Origin: CAZJOD01 sp964547525
GTDB lineage: Bacteria > Bacillota > Clostridia > JAAYHZ01
DNA: 15,702 nt
Assembly (NCBI GenBank): GCA_964547525.1
Contig: CAZJOD010000089.1
Coordinates: forward strand, 1 to 15,702
Direction: 5' to 3'
The notes beneath the pieces are model-generated. The model worked only from the letters and a program-made list of their open reading frames with translations, was not told the DNA's origin and did no database searches. The position numbers and the translations under genes were made by a program. This document shows, piece by piece, positions 7,870 through 14,278 of the stretch; the first letter of the stretch is position 1; every line of letters begins with the position of its first letter.

Positions 7870-7898
7870 TTGTATTGCTATATTTTTTAATATATAAT
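7870..7898 (+). promoter_or_regulatory. Sigma-A-type promoter for the M24 peptidase gene
   Basis: TTGTAT at 7870-7875 and TATAAT at 7893-7898 are separated by 17 bases. They lie in the gap right after the Lnt-like gene. The following bases (7899-7916) form a palindrome, AGAAGTTA-aa-TAACTTCT, which spans the expected start of transcription and could be an operator or a 5'-end hairpin. Confidence 0.65.
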
Positions 7899-7947
7899 AG
7901 AAGTTAAATAACTTCTTTGTGAAATTTTGATAATACAAAAAGGAGAT

Positions 7948-7983
7948 ATGGTCAGCATTCCGACCATAAAGGTAAGAGCATGA
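7948..7983 (+). other. Possible 11-codon leader ORF with internal hairpin before the M24 gene
   Basis: AGGAG at 7941-7945 precedes ATG 7948, which opens MVSIPTIKVRA; its TGA overlaps the ATG of the M24 gene (ATGA). The same bases contain the perfect stem ATGGTC (7948-7953) with GACCAT (7962-7967), just before the ribosome binding site AAAGGTAAG. The ribosome site spacing to ATG 7948 is only 2 bases, so real translation is doubtful. Confidence 0.25.
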
Positions 7984-9173
7984 TTAATAAAGTACCGGTA
8001 TCGGAATTAAAATCACGTATGACCCGATTCAAACAAAAAATGTGCAGTGACTATCCTGATTGGCAAATAGCTGTAATATTCAGTAAGATAAACCAATATT
8101 ATTTTACAGGAACTATGCAAGATGGTATGTTGTTAATACCACGGGAAGAAGAACCTGTTTATTGGGTGAGACGAAGTTACGAAAGGGCGGTAACCGAATC
8201 GTTATTTAATAATATAAAACCTATGGATACGTATCGTGATGCGGCTGCCGGTATAATTTTACCTTTTCCTGATACTGTTTATATAGAAACCGAGGTTGTT
8301 ACATTTTCGATTTTACAAAGGTTTCAAAAGTATTTTCCATATAAACAAATAAAACCTCTGGATATGCAAATTTCGGCTGTCAGAGCCGTTAAGAGCTCGT
8401 ATGAATTGAGTTTAACCGAACATTGCGGAAAAATCCATTCTAAAGTTTTGGAAGATCTGGTTCCGGGCTTGCTCAAAGAGGGAATGAGTGAAGCGGAATT
8501 AGCTGTTAAAATATATGATGTGATGATCTCTGAGGGTCATCAGGGAACTGTTCGTTTCGGTATGTTTGATACCGAAATTGGAATAGGACATATATGCTTT
8601 GGCGAATCATCCATCTATCCCACGTATTTTAACGGCCCGGGAGGACATTTCGGCATCAGTCAAGCTGCGCCTTTGTTAGGCAGCAGAGATAATAAATTAA
8701 AGTACGGTGACTTGGTTTTTGTGGATGTTGGGTGTGGTTACGAAGGGTATCAAACCGACAAGACAATGACATATATGTTTGGCAAATCTCTCCCCGGAGA
8801 AGTGATTGCCGCACATAATAAGTGTCGAGACATTCAATATGAGATAGCCGGCAGGTTAAAACCGGGAGAAATACCGGCTAATATATATAACGATATTATG
8901 AACGGCTTGGATGCGGATTTTCTTAATAACTTCATGGGATACAAAGAAAGAAAAGTTAAGTTCTTAGGTCATGGAGTAGGATTGTTAATGGATGAACTAC
9001 CGGTAATCGCCGATAAGTTTATAGAACCGGTACAAGAAAATATGGTATTTGCCTTGGAACCTAAAAAGGGAATAAAGGGTGTCGGAATGGTAGGTGTTGA
9101 AAATACTTTTAAGGTTACTACATTAGGCGGTGTTTGCTTAACCGGTAACCACCCGGGGTTAATGAAAGTATAA
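7980..9173 (+). CDS. M24-family metallopeptidase (Xaa-Pro aminopeptidase/prolidase-like)
   Basis: This 397-residue cytoplasmic protein has a creatinase-type N-terminal domain (about 1-140) and a pita-bread M24 domain (about 145-395). The five metal ligands expected for a dinuclear centre are present: Asp 249 and Asp 260 (FVDVGCGYEGYQTD), His 331 (GHGVGL), Glu 360 (ALEPK) and Glu 374 (GVENTF). Such enzymes usually remove an N-terminal residue next to proline or split Xaa-Pro dipeptides; exact specificity cannot be told from sequence. AAAGGTAAG at 7968-7976 serves ATG 7980. It has its own promoter at 7870-7898, so it is probably a single-gene unit. Confidence 0.92.
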   Translation: MINKVPVSELKSRMTRFKQKMCSDYPDWQIAVIFSKINQYYFTGTMQDGMLLIPREEEPVYWVRRSYERAVTESLFNNIKPMDTYRDAAAGIILPFPDTVYIETEVVTFSILQRFQKYFPYKQIKPLDMQISAVRAVKSSYELSLTEHCGKIHSKVLEDLVPGLLKEGMSEAELAVKIYDVMISEGHQGTVRFGMFDTEIGIGHICFGESSIYPTYFNGPGGHFGISQAAPLLGSRDNKLKYGDLVFVDVGCGYEGYQTDKTMTYMFGKSLPGEVIAAHNKCRDIQYEIAGRLKPGEIPANIYNDIMNGLDADFLNNFMGYKERKVKFLGHGVGLLMDELPVIADKFIEPVQENMVFALEPKKGIKGVGMVGVENTFKVTTLGGVCLTGNHPGLMKV

Positions 9174-9198
9174 CGAAATTACCGGCAAAACCTACCTG

Positions 9199-9227
9199 TT
9201 GACTGGATGGAACCTGTAAAGTATAAT
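9199..9227 (+). promoter_or_regulatory. Strong sigma-A-type promoter upstream of the GH144-type gene
   Basis: TTGACT at 9199-9204 and TATAAT at 9222-9227 are separated by 17 bases, the closest match to consensus in the window. Transcription would start near 9234, upstream of two hairpins, the second of which looks like a terminator. Confidence 0.8.
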
Positions 9228-9233
9228 GATCAT

Positions 9234-9322
9234 ATATTATATAGAAAGAAAATATTTGACGTGACGAACAACCGCAAATATGAATAAAGCTTGAGTAAAT
9301 ACCAAAATACTTGGGCTTTTTT
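9234..9322 (+). ncRNA. Candidate attenuator leader or terminated small RNA
   Basis: This stretch runs from the expected start of the promoter at 9199-9227 to a terminator. It holds hairpin 1, ATATTTG (9252-9258) with CAAATAT (9275-9281) around a 16-nt loop, and then the terminator hairpin at 9287-9318. Transcripts would be about 90 nt unless the terminator is bypassed into the GH144-type gene at 9344. No known riboswitch or T-box signature was recognised. An alternative is that the hairpin simply terminates read-through from the M24 gene. Confidence 0.4.
9287..9322 (+). terminator. Rho-independent terminator between promoter and GH144-type gene
   Basis: AAGCTTGAGTA (9287-9297) pairs along all 11 positions with TACTTGGGCTT (9308-9318), counting three G-U pairs, around a 10-nt loop. 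A run of six T follows the C at 9316 (9317-9322). It lies 21 bases before the ATG of the downstream gene. Confidence 0.65.
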
Positions 9323-9343
9323 ATGCTTTTATGGGGGAAAATA

Positions 9344-10603
9344 ATGAGTACTTTTTATATTGAGGATTTACTGGAGCTCGAAAGCACAAAGAGCTTTGAT
9401 TATTTTTGGCATGAGGCTAATTGTGACCGTAAAAGTCCCGGATACGGATTAATAAGGGATAGGGCGCCTTCAAATCCGCGAGTCTGTAGTATTGCAGCGG
9501 TAGGATTCGGGTTAACGGCAATTGTAATAGGTACCAAAAGGGGATGGGTATCTTATGATGAGGCATATGAGAGAGTTTTAGGGACAATGTCAAGTCTGAT
9601 AAATAATGTTGAACACATAAACGGTTTCTTTTATCATTTTCTTGACATATTAACAGGTAAAAGAATATGGCAGTGCGAAGTTTCAATTATAGATACAGCT
9701 ATATTATTGTGTGGAGCAATTACCGCAGGTGAATATTTCGGCGGTGAAATAATGGTAAAAATGCAGACGCTTTATGAAAGGATGAATTGGGAATGGTTCA
9801 GAGATAAAAAAAGGAATATGTTTTATCTAGGCTATTCTCCTGAAGAAGGTTTTTTCGGAAGTTGGGACAGTTATGCCGAACAATTCATGGCGTACTTTTT
9901 AGCTTTCGCATCACCAACATATCCTGTTAACCCCGATATGTTCTATGATTTTTCAAGAGATCCGGGTAAATATAATCAACATGACGGGATTATATGTTCA
10001 TTTACCGGAGCGCTTTTTACGTATCAGTTTTCTCATGCCTGGTACGATTTAAGAAATAAGACCGATAAATACGGTGTGGATTGGTGGGAAAACTCGGTTA
10101 TTGCCACTAAAGCCGCAAGACAATACTGCATAGACAATGCTTCGAAATTTAAAACATTCGGCACGGATTCGTGGGGACTTACCGCTTGTGACGGACCTTT
10201 CGGATATAGCGGAGCGTACGGTGCGCCGCCGAGAATGACAAATTCAACCGATACCGGTAATGACGGGACAGTCAGTCCTTGTGCATCAATAGGATCCATA
10301 GTGTTTACACCTAAAGAATCTATGGCGGTTATGGAATCTTTTTACCGAAACTATCCTATGCTTTGGGGTAAATACGGATTTAAAGACGCATATAATCTTG
10401 ATGTGACTCCTACTTGGTTTGCATCAGACTTTATAGGTATAGATAAAGGAATATCGTTATTAATGATAGATAATTACAGAACAGGATTCATATGGGATTT
10501 ATTTATGAAAAATAAATTCGTAATAGAGGGATTAAAGAAAGCCGGTTTCAAAGAAACCGGCTCTGTCTTGAAAGAATTGCCTATATATAAAGCGGCAATA
10601 TGA
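9344..10603 (+). CDS. Glucoamylase-like / GH144-type glycoside hydrolase (predicted beta-1,2-glucan active)
   Basis: From ATG 9344 (419 aa) the protein matches the glycoamylase-like family (PF10091, COG5368), which includes GH144 beta-1,2-glucanases; this is recognition by pattern, not a search. Visible family-type segments are TKSFDYFW near the N-terminus, ECEVSIIDTA-like text at 110-119 (QCEVSIIDTA) with acidic Glu 112 and Asp 117, GSWDSYAEQ at 172-180, TDSWGLTACDGP at 274-285, and a conserved C-terminal stretch around TPTWFASDFIGIDKG. There is no signal peptide, so it should act in the cytoplasm on imported oligosaccharides. ATG 9344 was chosen because GGGGGA at about 9332-9337 is a well-placed ribosome site; a TTG at 9311 lies inside the terminator hairpin. 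It has its own promoter. Exact linkage specificity is inference. Confidence 0.85.
   Translation: MSTFYIEDLLELESTKSFDYFWHEANCDRKSPGYGLIRDRAPSNPRVCSIAAVGFGLTAIVIGTKRGWVSYDEAYERVLGTMSSLINNVEHINGFFYHFLDILTGKRIWQCEVSIIDTAILLCGAITAGEYFGGEIMVKMQTLYERMNWEWFRDKKRNMFYLGYSPEEGFFGSWDSYAEQFMAYFLAFASPTYPVNPDMFYDFSRDPGKYNQHDGIICSFTGALFTYQFSHAWYDLRNKTDKYGVDWWENSVIATKAARQYCIDNASKFKTFGTDSWGLTACDGPFGYSGAYGAPPRMTNSTDTGNDGTVSPCASIGSIVFTPKESMAVMESFYRNYPMLWGKYGFKDAYNLDVTPTWFASDFIGIDKGISLLMIDNYRTGFIWDLFMKNKFVIEGLKKAGFKETGSVLKELPIYKAAI
10535..10562 (-). terminator. Terminator for the AEC permease gene, embedded in the 3' end of the convergent GH144-type gene
   Basis: AGCCGGTTTC (10540-10549) and GAAACCGGCT (10553-10562) form a perfect 10-bp stem with a 3-base loop. 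On the minus strand the stem is followed by a T-rich tract (TTTCTTT), as in an intrinsic terminator; on the plus strand there is no T-run. It lies 85 bases past the permease stop codon, inside codons for KKAGFKETGS of the opposite gene. Confidence 0.6.
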
Positions 10604-10646
10604 AATTACATAGCTTTAGAATTTAATACACTAAAAAACAAAAGCA

Positions 10647-11561
10647 TTATACCAAGCCCAGATTCATAATGATCCACATTATCACAAAACTTATCACTAC
10701 GGTCAGGTTGGTTACTGTGCCTACAAAACGCCGATCGTAATCAAATTGTACAGAATATGGAATAACAGCCATACCTATGGGTAATAATGATCCCAAAAGG
10801 AGGGTTACTTTAAACAATGGCTCAAAGGGAACAATGAAATATAGAATAATACCAATTACAGCACCTGAAATATAACGAACTGCAAGAACTTTGCCTATCT
10901 TTTTCCAATATCCGGCTTCAAATGAAAAACTAAGATATATACCTAAAAGTAATAAAGATAACGGCATATTAGCTCTGGATAAAATATCACATATATTAAC
11001 AATAACAACAGGGAAGCCGACTCCCGAAAGATTAAGAACCAATGTTATTATGTAAGACATCAGAGGTACCGAACGGATCAGCTTTCCGGATATGCTTTTA
11101 AAATCTGTTTTCTGATTTTCCGCAGAAAAAAATCCTGCCGTAATATAACACAGCCCGAATAACACTATTGCATTTCCCATATCAAACATACCAAAATACT
11201 TCAAGCCGTCTCGGCCCCATACGGCTTCAACCAGCGGATATGCGAATAAGCCTATATTAAAGCCCGGCAACAAATATAGCATCATTCCCCTTGTTTTACG
11301 ATGGGAATCTTTTATTATTAGAATTCCTGCCAACAATATGAAAAAGCCATACATGACATTTATTACCGGGAGCCATATCAAAGATTTTTCCACTGTCATC
11401 ACACTGAAAGTTTTTATAACAAGAGCAGGTAACGAAAGATTGAATATGACCTTTGCAATACCTTCACCGTCTTTTTCGGTTACAAGCTTTATTCTTTTAC
11501 AAAAGTATCCTATGGCTATTATCAGCATAGATAATAAAAACTGAGTATTAACGTTGCCCAT
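10647..11561 (-). CDS. AEC-family transporter (auxin efflux carrier/malate permease-like)
   Basis: The protein (304 aa from the internal ATG at 11561) is almost entirely hydrophobic, with about ten predicted membrane helices arranged as two halves around a more polar centre, typical of the AEC family. The segment SRANMPLSLLLLGIYLS and a following LPIGMAVIPYSVQFDYD resemble conserved regions of that family. Bacterial members include malate and other organic-acid permeases, so carboxylate transport is a reasonable but unproven guess. An upstream in-frame ATG (11582) exists, but AGGAAGAAGAGG just before 11561 makes the internal start better. A minus-strand promoter lies at 11620-11648. It is convergent with the GH144-type gene, 43 bases between stops. 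Confidence 0.85.
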   Translation of the reverse strand: MGNVNTQFLLSMLIIAIGYFCKRIKLVTEKDGEGIAKVIFNLSLPALVIKTFSVMTVEKSLIWLPVINVMYGFFILLAGILIIKDSHRKTRGMMLYLLPGFNIGLFAYPLVEAVWGRDGLKYFGMFDMGNAIVLFGLCYITAGFFSAENQKTDFKSISGKLIRSVPLMSYIITLVLNLSGVGFPVVIVNICDILSRANMPLSLLLLGIYLSFSFEAGYWKKIGKVLAVRYISGAVIGIILYFIVPFEPLFKVTLLLGSLLPIGMAVIPYSVQFDYDRRFVGTVTNLTVVISFVIMWIIMNLGLV

Positions 11562-11619
11562 ATCCTCTTCTTCCTGTAACATTTTTTAAAAATGCACTGT
11601 TTTTATAGAATCAGAACCG

Positions 11620-11648
11620 ATTATAGCATTACCTGTTCAATGTTGCAA
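11620..11648 (-). promoter_or_regulatory. Promoter for the AEC permease gene
   Basis: On the minus strand, TTGCAA (11648-11643) and TATAAT (11625-11620) are separated by 17 bases. Transcription would start near 11613, about 50 bases before the chosen start codon. It is divergent from the murI promoter. Confidence 0.6.
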
Positions 11649-11679
11649 GTTAACCTGATATTAGCTTTTTTGTGTAGAG

Positions 11680-11708
11680 GTGACCGGTTATTTTTGAGGG
11701 TGTATAAT
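11680..11708 (+). promoter_or_regulatory. Candidate promoter for murI
   Basis: GTGACC (11680-11685) is a four-of-six match to the -35 consensus, and TATAAT (11703-11708) follows after 17 bases. The leader would include repeat copy B and run about 260 nt to murI. A second TATAAT-like box at 11885-11890 lacks a good -35. Confidence 0.45.
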
Positions 11709-11750
11709 TACTGTCGCTTTATCATGCAGTTAGATTTTATAGTATACATT

Positions 11751-11849
11751 ATGATTTCACCGCAATAACTCACTTGCCGGGAACCGGTTTTACAACTTAG
11801 GTTCAATATCGGTGTGTTTATTGCGGAAAAATAATTACAGAAAAATCAT
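11751..11849 (+). repeat. Dispersed structured repeat, copy B
   Basis: This is the shortest full copy. The outer helix is CCGCAATAA (11760-11768) with TTATTGCGG (11818-11826). A 12-nt strand leads to the inner helix GAACC (11781-11785) with GGTTC (11800-11804), and the return strand is 13 nt. The ends are inverted repeats: ATGATTTCACCG on the left against the complement of CAGAAAAATCAT on the right. The change from TGCAATAA/TTATTGCA in copy A to CGCAATAA/TTATTGCG here is compensatory. It lies in the probable leader of murI. Confidence 0.75.
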
Positions 11850-11977
11850 ATATATTTTTACCGATTAAACATGATTATAAAGGATATAATTTTTATATAT
11901 GCAAATGATGAAATCTTTACAATTACTCATTTTGACTGTAAAATAAAAAAAGCATCAAAATGAGAATGGAGGAAAAT

Positions 11978-12757
11978 ATGCGGATTGGTTTTTTTGATTC
12001 GGGAATCGGTGGTATTACGGTTTTGCATAAAGCCTTAAAAATGCTTCCAATGGAAGATTATATCTACTATGCCGATACCGATCATGTACCGTACGGAGAA
12101 AAAAGTAAACAAGAGGTTAAAACTCATGTTTGTAACGCTGTAGAATTCATTGTCTCACAAGGTATAAAAGCTCTTGTTGTGGCCTGCAATACGGCTACAA
12201 GTGTTGCAATTGAAGATCTGAGAAATAAGTATACATTTCCTGTAATCGGTATGGAACCTGCTGTGAAACCGGCGGTAGAGAAAACCTCCGGATCAAATAA
12301 AAGGGTTCTTGTTTTTGCTACAAAGCTTTCTCTTAAAGAGGAGAAGTTCAAAAAATTAGTTGAGAAAGTTGATAACAGTCATATAGTCGATTATTTACCT
12401 TTGCCTGAGTTGGTTGTATATGCGGAACATTTTGAATTTTATTCACAAAACGTTCAAGATTATTTAAATGGTGTTTTGTCTTTATATGATTTATCGAAAT
12501 ACAAAACAGTTGTTTTGGGTTGTACTCATTATCCGTATTATTATTCCATGTTACGCAGATTACTGCCTGCGGATATGGAAATTTTAGACGGTAACGAAGG
12601 TACTATCAGGAATTTAAAACGGGTTTTAGATATGAACAATAATGTTTCGGAGGGGTCCGGAAATGTTGAATATTTCTTGTCAGGTCGGAAAGTCAGTGAT
12701 TTCGATTATTTAACAAAATTAAAAGATTTGTTTACAATTTTAGATGAAAATCAATGA
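11978..12757 (+). CDS. murI: Glutamate racemase
   Basis: MurI interconverts L- and D-glutamate in the cytoplasm, supplying D-glutamate for peptidoglycan. From ATG 11978 the protein has 259 residues, the normal length. The diagnostic motifs are present: FFDSGIGG (Asp 7), VACNTATS with catalytic Cys 70, and GCTHYPYY with catalytic Cys 182 and His 184. TDHVPYGEKS (34-43) is also typical. ATG 11978 is preferred over the in-frame ATG at 11960 because GGAGG at 11968-11972 is correctly spaced for it and lies inside the longer version. The gene stands alone, between repeat copies B and C; no terminator was seen after it. Confidence 0.97.
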   Translation: MRIGFFDSGIGGITVLHKALKMLPMEDYIYYADTDHVPYGEKSKQEVKTHVCNAVEFIVSQGIKALVVACNTATSVAIEDLRNKYTFPVIGMEPAVKPAVEKTSGSNKRVLVFATKLSLKEEKFKKLVEKVDNSHIVDYLPLPELVVYAEHFEFYSQNVQDYLNGVLSLYDLSKYKTVVLGCTHYPYYYSMLRRLLPADMEILDGNEGTIRNLKRVLDMNNNVSEGSGNVEYFLSGRKVSDFDYLTKLKDLFTILDENQ

Positions 12758-12789
12758 GCAAGCGTTATAAATGACGATATATTAATTAA

Positions 12790-12905
12790 CATTACTGCAA
12801 TAATTTACTTACTTTGAACCCACAGTGTACCGATACCGATTAAACTTCACCATTAAAATTTAAAACTCCGGTTCAATGATCGTTGGTTATTGCAATAAAA
12901 TAGAG
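12790..12905 (+). repeat. Dispersed structured repeat, copy C
   Basis: The outer helix is TGCAATAA (12796-12803) with TTATTGCA (12887-12894). The inner helix is TTGAACC (12814-12820) with GGTTCAA (12870-12876), the longest inner stem of the three copies. The strands between helices are near-constant in length with copies A and B, and the terminal loop is about 50 nt. AATAAAATAGAGT follows the stem, as AATAAAATAAAGT does in copy A. The outer ends are less well conserved. It begins about 35 bases after murI. Confidence 0.7.
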
Positions 12906-13108
12906 TATTTTATTTAGAAATATCAATAAAATTTAAAACTAATGAAAGGAGGATGTTATAAAAGATCAATGCTTAATAGATATTGGCAGACTATTGACTC
13001 TGATAACAACATAATAAATAGAACATATTAACATAATGCACTAAAATGATAATAGCAGAGTCTTTACAGGCAAATATTTATACAAATTGTCATTAGATTT
13101 TTTATAAC
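12906..13108. other. Non-coding stretch between repeat C and the dehydrogenase gene
   Basis: It contains a perfect but apparently unused ribosome binding site, AAAGGAGG at 12945-12952. The ATG touching it gives only ATG TTA TAA. A 20-codon ORF starting at ATG 12969 (to 13031) is 16 bases away. No clear promoter, terminator or longer ORF was found. Confidence 0.4.
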
Positions 13109-14086
13109 ATGAATTTTATGAGCGATATGAAAAATATTTTAATCATGCTATCACCACCGTTTCTCTTTACAAAAGAACAATTGGATAGAGCATGCAGTGT
13201 TGCCGGAGAATACAAAATAGTAACCGTAAAAAGTGAAGATGTAACCGAAGAGCAAATAAAATCGGCGGAAATTATATTCGGATGGCCAAATGTTGACATA
13301 TTAAAAAATGCCCCTTATTTAAAATGGCTTCACTTACCGAGTGCGGGAGCCGATCGTTATACAGATAAAAACATTTATGCAAACAGGAATACAATTTTGA
13401 CTACTTCTACCGGGACATTCGGAAAACCTATGGCAGAGCATGCTGTCAGTTTGATTCTGGCTTTTTACAGAAACTTGCACTTACATGTAAGAAACGGTAT
13501 GGCTGCAAGATGGGAAAGGTTTGGAAATACAAGGGACTTTTTCGGATCGACGGTAGGGATTATAGGGTTAGGTGACATAGGTGGTGAGACGGCAAAACGA
13601 TGTAAAGCATTAGGTGCAAAAGTAATCGCCGTAAAAAGACATGTATCGGAAAAACCTGAATATGTAGATGAGCTCTATAGTGAACAAGATATAAATATTT
13701 TGCTAGAAAATTCAGATGCTATTGTCATGGCTTTGCCTAACACAGTACACACAAAAGGATTTTTATCTTCAGAGAGAATCAACAGGATGAAGAAAAATGC
13801 ATTTATTGTCAACTTAGGTAGAGGGTCCTCTATTGATCAAAACGCTTTGATCAATGCATTAAAAGAAAATAAAATCGCCGGTGCCGGTCTTGATGTCACC
13901 GATCCGGAACCGTTGCCAAAAGACAGCCCCTTATGGTACCTTCCTAATGTAATAATAACATCTCACACTTCGGGCTTTTCACCTACAAGTATAAATAGAT
14001 GTTTTGATATTTTCTTATATAACTTAATAAGGTATACAAAGAATCAAGAACTAATAAATACAGTGGACTTTAATGAGGGTTACTGA
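13109..14086 (+). CDS. D-isomer-specific 2-hydroxyacid dehydrogenase
   Basis: This 325-residue cytoplasmic oxidoreductase has the two-domain fold of the family, a split substrate domain (about 1-110 and 295-325) and a Rossmann domain between. The dinucleotide motif is GLGDIG (153-158), and the catalytic residues expected are Arg 238 (NLGRGS), Glu 267 (DPEPLP) and His 286 (TSHTSG). The second beta strand ends VIAVKR rather than in an acidic residue, which suggests NADP(H) over NAD(H) (inference). The substrate could be glyoxylate, hydroxypyruvate or another 2-oxoacid. No ribosome binding site is visible before ATG 13109, 13118 or 13127, so the start is uncertain by several codons. Confidence 0.9.
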   Translation: MNFMSDMKNILIMLSPPFLFTKEQLDRACSVAGEYKIVTVKSEDVTEEQIKSAEIIFGWPNVDILKNAPYLKWLHLPSAGADRYTDKNIYANRNTILTTSTGTFGKPMAEHAVSLILAFYRNLHLHVRNGMAARWERFGNTRDFFGSTVGIIGLGDIGGETAKRCKALGAKVIAVKRHVSEKPEYVDELYSEQDINILLENSDAIVMALPNTVHTKGFLSSERINRMKKNAFIVNLGRGSSIDQNALINALKENKIAGAGLDVTDPEPLPKDSPLWYLPNVIITSHTSGFSPTSINRCFDIFLYNLIRYTKNQELINTVDFNEGY

Positions 14087-14116
14087 TTTATGATTGTACA
14101 TAAGCAAAGGTTAGTT

Positions 14117-14150
14117 TGATTTCACTGTAAAAGAAGAATAAAACAATTAA
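14117..14150 (+). repeat. Solo end of the dispersed repeat
   Basis: TGATTTCACTG at 14117-14127, followed by TAAAAGAAGAATAAAACAAT, resembles the complement of the right end of copy A (TGATTCTACTGTAAAAAC then TTATTTTATTGC). No second half is seen. It lies 30 bases after the dehydrogenase stop codon. Confidence 0.35.
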
Positions 14151-14158
14151 TAATTAAT

Positions 14159-14278
14159 ATAGGATACATTTTAAAAACGAGTTTAAAAATGTATCCTATT
14201 AATAAGACCCGTGGCCGCATCGAGTGCCCCCGGGCCGGCGTACATTTTTAAAACCAAGTTTTAAAAATGTATCCTATT
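14159..14278. repeat. Duplicated AT-rich hairpins flanking a GC-rich island
   Basis: Hairpin 1 pairs AGGATACATTTT (14161-14172) with AAAATGTATCCT (14186-14197). Hairpin 2 pairs TACATTTTTAAAAC (14241-14254) perfectly with GTTTTAAAAATGTA (14258-14271). The 19-mer TTTAAAAATGTATCCTATT occurs at 14182-14200 and again at 14260-14278, a 78-bp period. Between the hairpins, 14208-14240 is about 80% G+C, in sharp contrast with the rest of the window. It could be a MITE-like remnant, a foreign insert or a sequence artefact; no transposase or family was recognised. Confidence 0.7.

Noticed and set aside
10033..10299. Minus-strand ORF opposite the GH144-type gene
   Set aside because: Reading-frame shadow of a conserved enzyme, without ribosome site or known domain.
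11600..11646. Possible further copy of the dispersed repeat (CCTGTTCAATGTT as in copy A, with GAAC upstream)
   Set aside because: The outer helix and conserved TTATTGC strand are missing, and the bases are explained by the minus-strand promoter of the AEC permease gene.
14159..14278. Integron attC site or CRISPR repeats
   Set aside because: No GTTRRRY core sites, integrase or cassette gene; only two repeat units, with no array of equal spacers and no cas genes.
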